From: Alitta virens
Taxonomy: Eukaryota; Annelida; Polychaeta; Phyllodocida; Nereididae
Assembly: GCA_932294295.1 (NCBI GenBank)
Contig: OW028581.1
Span: 16,564,162-16,628,161, forward strand
DNA length: 64,000 bases
Direction of reading: 5' to 3'
Shown: positions 47,501-56,448 of the stretch, piece by piece
Position numbering within the stretch: the stretch's first letter is position 1
Layout of the letters: each line of letters begins with the position of its first letter
Position numbers and translations under genes: made by a program
Notes under the pieces: generated by a model
The model's input: the letters and a program-made list of their open reading frames with translations, nothing else
Database searches by the model: none
What the model was told of the DNA's origin: nothing

Positions 47501-50500
47501 CATTAGGACAACCATTTTTGTAATTAGAGTTCATATATTACAAGATATTTCCAATGGCAAAGGACACCTAATTAAAATCATCTAAAACAGTTTAAAATTA
47601 TCATATTTTTCTTCTGATACAGATAACCTGTCGTCCACTTGATCAAGGAAACTTCACTTACAATTATGTGGAAGGACTTATTGAGGAGTCTGGTAAGTAT
47701 TTATAGGTCTGTTGAAGCCATCTTGTAAGTTCAGCCCTTGAAGGTCCTGGGCCTCCACGCGGCGAGGGTGGAAACACTTGGGGTGAAGTCCTCTATCCCC
47801 AGTGGCTAAAACAGGACAGTGCGCATTGCACAAGCTGCTCCAGCTATCCAACGCAGACAACTATTGATTTTTTACATGCTTCTGGTTTCTACTACCAATA
47901 TAGATAATCAATCTTACCCTAAAGAGCCTCTACATAGCCCACTCAAGTGCTGATGAGGCGTTAAACAATAACACTAACTAACTAACCAAATATCTTGTAA
48001 GTTCACTGTTACAGTAGTGTTTTTATAAAAAAAAATTGATAGTGGTGGTGGTGGTGGATTAGGGTTTTACGTCCTGTAGTTCTGCACCTGATGGGCTAAT
48101 TAGGACAAGTAGGGACCATGGCAATGAGACGAAGGATGAAACAGCCATCCAACATAAGCTCGACCGGGAATAGAACCCAGGACCCAGTGGGTTGAAACCC
48201 AGCGCACTACCACTGCGCTAGGCCCCCACCCCCTATTATTATAATGGTAAAATACAATCTGAGATCAGTAAAACTGCATATTGGTTGCTTTCCCATCCTA
48301 AAAGAGTTTTCTTTACAAATATTGGTTCTGTTACGTGGAACTCAAGGTGCATGTGGATTGGCTTAACAGAACTGAGCAATATCACCTACCATATTCTATG
48401 TGCGTGTTGTTTGGCTGTTTCAATTAAGATAATAATACATAAGGTAATTTTTAAGCCGCCTCACTTGGTGTAAATAATATTTAGCTATGTGACATAGTAG
48501 CTTGTGAATAAAAAAAGAAAATGGAAATGAATGGCCAGTCATGCAAATTATTTACCAAACAAAATATTTGGCCTCACAAATCCAGCTATTAACCTGCTTT
48601 TCAACTCAAGGAATAGACAAAATAACACATTTTTATTGTTTTTCATTAGATTTAGAAACAGATAACTATATACCAAGACCAGAGATGTCAGAGCCGTTGA
48701 AGTTCAAGCCCTCTGTCTCATACTCCACGTCCGGTAGGTGTCATTCAAACTAAATGGATTGTGGCTACAACAAAACAAGATAATTTTGACTTTAAAGAAA
48801 TTGATAATAAATGGAAAAAATAAAATGATTAGCTGTATAACCTGTTTACAGGCTAATGATGGACAAAGCACAGAAGGATTTATAGCACTTCTGCTGTACT
48901 CAGTATGGTCAATGTATGGGATCCAATGATTAAACGATTGTACAACTGTAGATAGGTCTGTGTTGCAACAAATGATAATCCAGTTCTGATTTGATTTTAC
49001 GATGTATGATGGATATTTTATTGTTTTCAGCACCTGTTCTTGAAATTCCTATCGTTCGTGTTGGCCACATTGAATCATGCGTTCATCGGGGCAATTACCT
49101 GAAATATGACCCAAACTTCGGAAATGTGGGGATTGCTAGGGGTGTGATTGAACATGACCCAAATTGTAAGTAATTAAAGTTACCAATCCACCAAATATTA
49201 TGATCCTAGGGAAAGTGAGAGTGGCTTCTTATTGCAACTACCAGAAATAGTGCAGTGTTGTGATCATTAAGGCTTGTATTGAATATATTTGTTATTTGTT
49301 TCATACTCATTGTATACAGTATTTTTCATTGAGAAAATGATTTCTTTCAGTCAAGTTCTGGCGATGCCATTTTGTTTTCCTGGAATATTTGCGAAACGGT
49401 AACAGAGGTAACCCTATCCGAGAAGCTTACCGGCCGCAGTCTCTTCCATTATTTTTGAGCATTTCATTACATGGAGTATCATGGCAGGTAAGTCAAATCA
49501 TTAGGTATCTATTATATATTCTGCTAAGCCTGTTTAGAAAGTTCTCATTTGTAAATATCCTCATATTATTTTGTGATATACTTTTTACTTGTAGGCCAAA
49601 AGCTTCATAGCTTGTGTTATTTGTTTTATTGTATCACCTCCCACATTTAATCTTATCTTATCTTATCTTATCTTATCTTATCTTGTGTTATTTGTTTTAT
49701 TGTATCACCTCCCACATTTAATCTTATCTTATCTTATCTTATCTTATCTTATCTTGTGTTATTTGTTTTATTGTATCACCTCCCACATTTAATCTTATCT
49801 TATCTTATCTTATCTTATCTTATCTTATGTTATTTGTTTTATTGTATCACCTCCCACATTTAATCTTATCTTATCTTATCTTATCTTATCTTATCTTGTG
49901 TTATTTGTTTTATTGTATCACCTCCCACATTTAATCTTATCTTATCTTATCTTATCTTATCTTATCTTATGTTATTTGTTTTATTGTATCACCTCCCACA
50001 TTTAATCTTATCTTATCTTATCTTATCTTATCTTATCTTGTGTTATTTGTTTTATTGTATCACCTCCCACATTTAATCTTATCTTATCTTATCTTATCTC
50101 ATCTTATCTTATCTTATCTTATCTTGTGTTATTTGTTTTATTGTATCACCTCCCACATTTAATCATATCTTATCTTATCTTATCTTATCTGATGACAGGC
50201 AGAACATAATTGTAGGTCTAGAGTAACAAGCCATATAGTTCACCAAAGAGAGGCTAAAAAACATCTCCCTTAACAACAGCCACAACTGGTTGCCTGTTTG
50301 CAAAATGGCAGACATGATGGTGGAAATTGTCTGTTGTGTAACTTATCTTGGGGAAGGCAGATTTCGCTGATTCTGATTGTACTTTTATTGTCATTTTATG
50401 CAAGCAAGAGGTTTGGGGAGGCATATATTGCAATATTGCTTAGTGCTTGAGGTAATAGCCAACAACTTCATTCGTTGATGTTAATTTTAAGTTTTGGATG

Positions 50501-53422
50501 AGTTAATGCATCAGTATTCAATGTAGACATTCTTCATAAGTCTGCTATTTGCTGAGGGTATACCGTAGTTGCAGCCTATATTTTTTCAATTTTAAGTCTG
50601 CAGCAAATAAAATTTAGTGTTGCAGCAACCAATTTTCAGTCTGCAGCAACTAATTTTGGGTAGTCATTGCAGGGCACCACAAAACTTTTGAGTCACCGTA
50701 TATTATACTTTAAACTGAAATTGTTTGCAGTTGAGAACAGCCGGACAATATGGTCATCCTGCGGAGCCTTCACCTGATGTTTTGTTTGTTCCTAAAGTAG
50801 TGGCTGGTCCACTGCTTTCCTTGGAGTCACATTCCTCCCAAGGTTAGTGTTATCGGATACATCAATCGACAGACCAATTGAAGGGCAATGGCGGGTGGGG
50901 GCCTAGCTTAGTGGTAGCGCGCTGGGCTTCCAAACACTTGGTCCCGGGTTCAATTCCCTGTCGAGCCTATGTTGGATGTCTGTTTCATCCTTCGTTTCAT
51001 TGCCATGGTCCCTACCTGTCCTAATTAGCCCATCAGGTGCAGAAATACAGGACATAAAACCCTAATCCACCACCACCACCACGAAGGGCAATAAACACAA
51101 TTCCATATTTTCCCAAGTTATTATTCCAACCCTGCTGAAGGTCCTGGGTTCGATCCCTGGTCTGAGAACTCCTTTTGAGTTACATCTCAACTGGATGTTG
51201 GTCTCATCATATGTTAAATTATAGCTGCCTTGTACCCGTTGTAAAAGTCCATGTCATTAAAGACTCCAATATAATTACATTTCCAAGTCCAAGCTGCTCA
51301 TCTCCAAGTAAACAGCATAAAGTCAGAGTGACTTGAAATTGCAGACTTTCAACTGAGTCATCCTCTCAGCATAAAACAAGACAAGTTCTTCCAGTTCCAA
51401 TATGTGTAGAGTTCCAAAGTGCAGTAAGCACAAGTAGTAACACAAAGACAGTATATCTTGCTTCCTCAGTTCCAAATGCTGTTCTAGGAAAAACTGATAT
51501 TTTTATTGGTGCATAGGCTTATGTATTAAAAGTACAATTCATGAAATTTCCCCCCAGCAGGGCTGAGAGGGCATTATCAACCAATCACATCACAGTAAAT
51601 TCAGTAATCATTCACATTGCATGGGGTGATACCTCCCCCAAACAGGGCTGCTACCAGCATCTTTCTCCAAATTCTGCCAGGGATTAGGGCAGCTAAGACA
51701 ATGGAGAAGATGTGGACCCCCTGCAGTGCACTGCATTGTACTGAGGCTATTTATAGCTCAAGTCACAATGGGCTATTGTGCACAGTGTCAACTTTGGCTT
51801 GGTCAGCAGTTTTGGAGGGAAAGTTTTGGAGGGAAAGTTAGCTCCTCCCACAATTCAGGACTCAGTAGTGAGGCATCCTAACAGGGAAATGCATTCACAC
51901 AATACTAGCAATATTAATGAATCAATAATTAGAAATAACATTCAATCAATTAATGATTGGAAATAAACATTCTTAGCACAATGAAATGATGAGGACACAC
52001 AACAAACTGCATTCAAGTCACACATGAGCAGAGGCCTGCATAGTGCAGGTGCATTGAAGTGCAACAATATTGCACCTGACATGTGCTTGTATAATATAAA
52101 ACATTAAACAACAAGCAAAGTGTATAAGGCTAAGCAATTGCTAGAGCAGACAAAAATGCTCAAGGCAAGTGTAATGAGGAGTGTACCTAATAATTGTGCC
52201 TGACCTGTGTGTACATCCTTTGCTTAAGGCAAGTGTAACGAGGAGTACACAATGTACCTGACATATATTTCTAACTGACATGCATGTACATCCTTTGCCT
52301 AGGGCAAGTGTAACGAGGAGTGTACAGCTTGGTCATGTCATACTGTAATATAACAGCTAATAAGTGGCTGCAAGGGGCTGCACTTTACACCGTGTACTTT
52401 GTATTGATGCTGAGGCAAGTAAAAGACTCCACCCATGGGTTAGATGTGTAACATGGTGTGGACTCCAACCCTTATTATCTCATCATTATGTCTGCCTCTG
52501 GCGAGCTGGTTTATAAACTAAGCTTCAGACCCAGAACTTAGCATTAATATTGAACATTGAGACTTAAGGCCCTTTCACACATAGCCGGATCAGACACCAG
52601 AGTGTCCCGGAGTAACATTTTATTACCTCCGGGGGGTTCCGGGATCAAAGAGCTGTTAAATGTCAACAAAAAATAAATGTTTGGCGATGTGTACACGATG
52701 TCAATACGGTCTCAACAAGGAGCAACACGGAGCTAACACGACTGTCCCGTTTAGAGTGCGGAGTGAACCGGATTTTCACAGTGCCTTCGCGGATATCACC
52801 GGTCTTTACACCGTGTTCATTCGTGTGGAACCATGTTGTTCCTTGTACTCTCCAGCGTTAATGGCGGCGAAATATTCATGCCCGGTTGACGCCGGATGTA
52901 GCCGGAGATATGCTGGAGTCAGTACGGAGATTCCCGGAGATCGGCGGAGTATAATGGGAGTCTATACGGATCTACACGGATCTACACGGATTAAATTACT
53001 CCGGGAACTCCGGCATGAAAAATTAAACATGTTTAATTTTTTCCCCCGGAGTCCCAAGGTGGTCCCGGAGCGCCCCGGACAATGACGGACAATGCCGGAC
53101 AATCCCGGACATGAACACGATGTCTACACGGCTTTCCCCGGAGTATGCGGGAGTATTCCGGAGTTGTCCTCCGGGACGCTCCGGCGTCTGATCCGGCTAT
53201 GTGTGAAAGGGCCTTTAAGCAGAGTCATCAAAGGGAGAGCAATGAACAGACAGTGTAATAAATTTCTCAGATTTTTCATGAACATTTACATTTATTTGTG
53301 ATTTGCTTTCTTCTGCACGACGCTATCTCAAGATGTCAGAAAGAGGACTTGATCTGCATCAACATGGGCCTGATGCATCAGCAGAATCCAGAATTTATTT
53401 TTGGGATCTTGATGCCATTTGA
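44521..53422 (+). CDS. Unrecognised N-acylated protein family, copy A
   Basis: I do not recognise this family. Exons: 44521-44580, 45477-45607, 47161-47266, 47623-47692, 48650-48733, 49031-49165, 49351-49487, 50731-50842, 53340-53422. GT-AG borders and phases fit throughout; the product has 305 residues. It starts MGNYCVKS, a Gly2/Cys5 pattern typical of N-myristoylation plus palmitoylation, so membrane anchoring is inferred. Next come an amphipathic stretch (SFVTDKLEFFLYHVKDGNIF), ELLYFNGNVVNNPPEDVARV, TPGKPITMITCRP, an acidic D/E/P linker, VHRGNYLKYDPNFGNVGIAR and FKFWRCHFVFLEYLRNG. There is no signal peptide, membrane helix or catalytic motif I can name. The last exon (ending IYFWDLDAI) is inferred from frame and phase and lies between two MITEs. 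Introns carry LINE, SINE and satellite insertions. Its tandem paralog starts at 56,449. Confidence 0.82.
44690..45090 (+). mobile_element. LINE 3' fragment in intron 1 of copy A
   Basis: KIKILDAFILSYLGYCSIIY and LENVFKRALRFVCIYFSSTY are C-terminal RT-region motifs of L2/CR1-like LINEs. After a frame change come MYKYHCQVAMLWNKIPDTVY-like codons, then a TTACTTACTTTACTTACTTA tail. It is 5'-truncated. Confidence 0.75.
45303..45350 (+). mobile_element. Truncated head of tRNA-SINE family A
   Basis: GGGGCTTAGCTCAGTAGCAG and TGCGCTGGGCTGCC match the first 45 bases of family A. The body is absent. Confidence 0.6.
46384..46566 (+). mobile_element. tRNA-derived SINE family A, copy 4
   Basis: The full head, body and a TCATACACACATA tail match the copy at 19,944 (GGGCTTCCAACCACTGGGTC; CCCATCAGGTGCAGAAATAC). 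Target duplication not clear. Intron 2 of copy A. Confidence 0.88.
47340..47440. repeat. (TA)n microsatellites
   Basis: Two TA runs, at about 47,362-47,382 and 47,424-47,440, in intron 3 of copy A. Confidence 0.9.
47734..47991 (+). mobile_element. Miniature I-LINE derivative, copy 2
   Basis: Same head-plus-tail structure as the insertion at 22,444. Head CCTCCACGCGGCGAGGGTGG, tail GATGAGGCGTTAAACAATAACACTAACTAA. A perfect 14-bp target duplication ATCTTGTAAGTTCA lies at 47,720-47,733 and 47,992-48,005. Independent insertion in intron 4 of copy A. Confidence 0.93.
48040..48232 (-). mobile_element. tRNA-derived SINE family A, copy 5, reversed
   Basis: The reverse complement reads GGGGGCCTAGCGCAGTGGTA through the common body; a (GGT)n tail lies at the left. 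Intron 4 of copy A, about 50 bp after the miniature LINE. Confidence 0.9.
49611..50195 (+). repeat. Composite minisatellite, 71-bp unit with TTATC sub-repeats
   Basis: Eight copies of TTATTTGTTTTATTGTATCACCTCCCACATTTAATC, each followed by a (TTATC)n run. Starts at 49,611, 49,682, 49,753, 49,824, 49,895, 49,966 and 50,037 give an exact 71-bp period. The next start, 50,123, is 86 bp on, which is three extra TTATC units. Intron 7 of copy A. Confidence 0.95.
50890..51083 (+). mobile_element. tRNA-derived SINE family A, copy 6
   Basis: Head CCTAGCTTAGTGGTAGCGCG and B box GGTTCAATTCC, common body, (CCA)n tail. Target duplication GAAGGGCAAT lies at 50,880-50,889 and 51,084-51,093. It lies 48 bp after the donor of exon 8 of copy A. 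Confidence 0.92.
51130..51250 (+). mobile_element. SINE family B, 5' part
   Basis: GGTCCTGGGTTCGATCCCTG (B box) is followed by GAGTTACATCTCAACTGGATG, as in the copies at 35,218 and 61,545. The 3' block is missing here. Confidence 0.65.
52155..52335 (+). repeat. Three tandem units with GGCAAGTGTAACGAGGAGT
   Basis: GGCAAGTGTAATGAGGAGTG, GGCAAGTGTAACGAGGAGTA and GGCAAGTGTAACGAGGAGTG recur about 70-85 bp apart. Each is linked to GTACATCCTTTGC and ACCTGAC words. Confidence 0.8.
52385..52545 (+). mobile_element. SINE family B, 3' part
   Basis: GTAACATGGTGTGGACTCCAAC and CATTATGTCTGCCTCTGG match the 3' body of family B. It ends about 20 bp before the MITE at 52,568. Confidence 0.7.
52568..53214. 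mobile_element. GC-rich CCGGAG-repeat MITE, copy 2
   Basis: The left end GGCCCTTTCACACATAGCCG is an almost exact inverse of the right end CGGCTATGTGTGAAAGGGCC. TTAA lies at both borders (52,564-52,567 and 53,215-53,218). The interior is dense in CCGGA, CGGAG and ACACGGAT words. Large parts match copy 1 at 311-930 (GAGCAACACGG, GTCTTTACACCGTGTTCATT). It lies in the last intron of copy A, about 125 bp before the terminal exon. Confidence 0.9.
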
Positions 53423-53449
53423 ATTTTCTTTCTGTGAACATATAACATT

Positions 53450-53821
53450 TTATATCCCGCAATAGAGTGCGAACCTTATAGGAAAACCATGAGGTTCACA
53501 CTATGAGGTTCATTGTTGTGAACCTCATAACATAAATTATCCCTTATACAGAAAACAGCCTGACCAATCACGGGGCAGCATTTAGACTTAGTGAACGTCA
53601 TCAGTAGAGGCTGAGTAGAACTAGATAACTCTTCACAAACCCCATTAAATAAACAAATTAGCTTTGCCTAGCACAAGAAACCTATTGAATTATATATTCC
53701 TTCAATCTTAATACAATTTTGGCAAGGGAGAACAGATAGACAAACAAAAGATCCCTACTCAATCCTGCAAAATAGTTCCCACAAAAAAAATTTGAAATAG
53801 AGGGGTTATTGCGGGATATAA
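53450..53821. mobile_element. 372-bp MITE with perfect 15-bp inverted ends
   Basis: TTATATCCCGCAATA at 53,450-53,464 is exactly inverted as TATTGCGGGATATAA at 53,807-53,821. It starts 28 bp after the stop codon of copy A, so it probably forms its 3'UTR. An AATAAA at 53,648 lies within it and could serve as the poly(A) signal. Confidence 0.8.
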
Positions 53822-54585
53822 ATAAAACCTAATAACGGGGTGTCAGAACTTTAACTTCACTCGTGATGAGGTTGGGCTGGAGAACGGTGTACAGTAAATT
53901 AATACTAGATGGGTACTGGCTGAAAATATAATTCCATTATAAATACCAAGCTATTATGACTGGGGATCATATATGTCACCTCTACCTAGACCGAAATATT
54001 GCTGTCATTTGCAAACACGACTCTTGTCTTGAGGCAGTTTGTCGGACTAACCATTACCTTGACAATACATACGGAAGTTCCCCTTGGCCAAATTGTTATT
54101 GTGGTGTCTCTATTTTTAGAACCTGACAAAGTACACAATAAATGTGATTTTATAATTTATACTAAGGTCACGCTATATTTTAGTGATCTTTTAAATTGTC
54201 AAGAATATAGCGCAGCCCAGTGGAACTGAACTTGCAGATCTGCACTGCCGGCTAGGTTAGTTATTTGAGTAATCTGTGAATTTATAACATACTATGTATA
54301 TGTATAATAGTCAAGATTGTATATGGGTGATATGGATGATATGCCATTGGAAGATATGCAAGATACGGATTGGCAAACATATATATTGCGCAGATAGCTT
54401 TGACGCCAATGACTTTATAGGGGACAGGGTTTAAACTATGTAGGCTGACATTGTATAGCTACTGAGCCCAAAATCCATCATACTAAAGTGCAGATAAATT
54501 CTACCCTCTCAAGTCAAAAGCAGTAATATATGGCATGTATTTCAATTATTAAAATTGCTGGCTGGTACATGTGTTATAACCATTA
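53822..54585. other. Between copies A and B, nothing recognised
   Basis: AT-rich, no gene or repeat family supported. Confidence 0.4.
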
Positions 54586-54589
54586 TAAA

Positions 54590-54915
54590 GTGTGCTTGTT
54601 TTTTTGTTCTTCTAGTTCTACCAATATTTATTTATTTTTATTTATTTTAATATATTTTGACAGCAACACATCGTCAGCAATACAACTGTTTTTCAAATGG
54701 TGCTGTTATAAAAAAGTGATACATAAAAATAAAAATATAGTTAAAAACAAATTATACAATAAATACATAAATAGCTAAAAATGTGTAAGTACAAAAGTTT
54801 TGACATTCCGTTTAAAATCACAGACATCAGCTAAAACCTTTAAAGAATTAGGAAGGCCATTCCATAAAATAGCACCATTGTAGTTAAAAGAACATTTATA
54901 TAGCCACACTGTGAT
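54590..54915 (-). mobile_element. LINE C-terminal fragment, reversed
   Basis: Read on the minus strand, it encodes FNYNGAILWNGLPNSLKVL and DFKRNVKTFVL, the standard last residues of CR1/L2-like LINE ORF2. An AT-rich tail follows toward 54,600. It is strongly 5'-truncated. Confidence 0.75.
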
Positions 54916-55429
54916 GAGTTCAAGTAATTTTCTTGCAATTTTACCATAGTTTTCACAGCAAAATACTTTAAATTTGGTACGCAGTATGCTACCGAAACAT
55001 TGTTACGGCAAGATACATAATCTATGCTGTGGCATAATATGGTATACTGAGGTAAAGAAAATGGCAGTTTATTCAGAAGATTGCCAAAATAAATCAAAAT
55101 CTACTATGCGGATTTCACAGCAAATTGTATGAAAAGATACCGTGAAGCAGCTCTGCACCATGATACCGCAGCATTTTATGGTAAGCTACAGTAAATCTCA
55201 TCTATAGTGTGATACCGTAATATTTACTGTAGATAACCCAACATTGGCAGATTTCATGGTTAACAATCATCACAACATGTGCTGTAATTTTATGGCAGCC
55301 TATGTTACAGTAGACCAACATGCAACTGTAATTTTTGCAGCAAGATACTGTGCAAAAATTTGCCAGCAAGTGGCCGTAAGAACTACAAGAATTGTTTATG
55401 GTTTTGCCAGTATAACTACCAATGGCAGA

Positions 55430-55535
55430 AAGCATTCCAAATCGTTTCAACATCGGCACGACGTCAGCGATGTTAAAACGATGTTGTACCGATGGTGGCC
55501 GATATAGAAACGACGCAGGGCCGATTTGGAATGCT
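55430..55535. repeat. Short fold-back with AGCATTCCAAATCG ends
   Basis: AGCATTCCAAATCG (about 55,430) is inverted as CGATTTGGAATGCT (about 55,522-55,535). In between, CGATGT, ACATCG and CCGAT words recur. About 105 bp, MITE-like; class unknown. Confidence 0.55.
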
Positions 55536-55894
55536 AACTGGGATGTACCACCTGACATAAAGTTTGATCAGTGAACATGATTAATGATGCCAGATCAACA
55601 GTTACTATTGTTGCAAGCAGGATTACAATGAAATACATTCACACTTCTGCATTGTTGTTTTTTTCCTAGTATTTACCATATACCCAACTTTCTGTATTTA
55701 TTGACTTCAAAGTATATTGATCTTCCTGTAGTAGAGCTGTATACCAGTGGATACAGCAGCATGGCATCAGCGCATCATTACATTTGCCTCCACTATTGCA
55801 TGAAAGATGTTGCTTTTTGGTTTATTAAATAAATTAAAGTATCATTAGCTGAACTTTTTTTTTTTAAATTAGCAGTGCCTTAGTAATACAGTAG

Positions 55895-56000
55895 TAGTAG
55901 TATATGCATTGTGTGGACTCCAAGTCTTATCATCTTATCATTACATCTGCCGCTTGTATCTTTTAAGCTAATATTTCAGACCAGTAACAATTGCACATGT
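55895..56000 (+). mobile_element. SINE family B, 3' fragment
   Basis: TGTGTGGACTCCAAGTCTTATCATC and CATTACATCTGCCGCTTG match the 3' body of family B. Confidence 0.55.
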
Positions 56001-56448
56001 ATACTAATCAATGCAAATTAAGTTATGTCATAGTTATGTCATAGTAATATCCCGAATAGGAGGGAGTTAACTAACAGTTTTGTTGGTTATATGTTAACTA
56101 ACATTTTCGTTGGTTATTGCCAGCTCAGAGCAGTTGAGTTATATTGCTCTTTGATGCATGACATAAACTACCCAAGGTTATCATCATGTGTTATTGTGGT
56201 ACACCAGGAAGTATAATTACGCATTATTCGAACAGCTGATTCCCTGATGACTGGGGAATTCCAACTGATCAAAATACTTTCCTGACACGCTCCAGTAAGC
56301 AACTTGACTTCAACATAAATACAGAAGCCTTTCCTGCTGAAACCGGACCTAAAAATTTCAGTAATTGTTAACAGGTCACCCAGCAACCACCAGGAGCCAC
56401 CAGAAACATTTTATTATTATTTTGACAGAATCTCTGACTGCATTGAAA

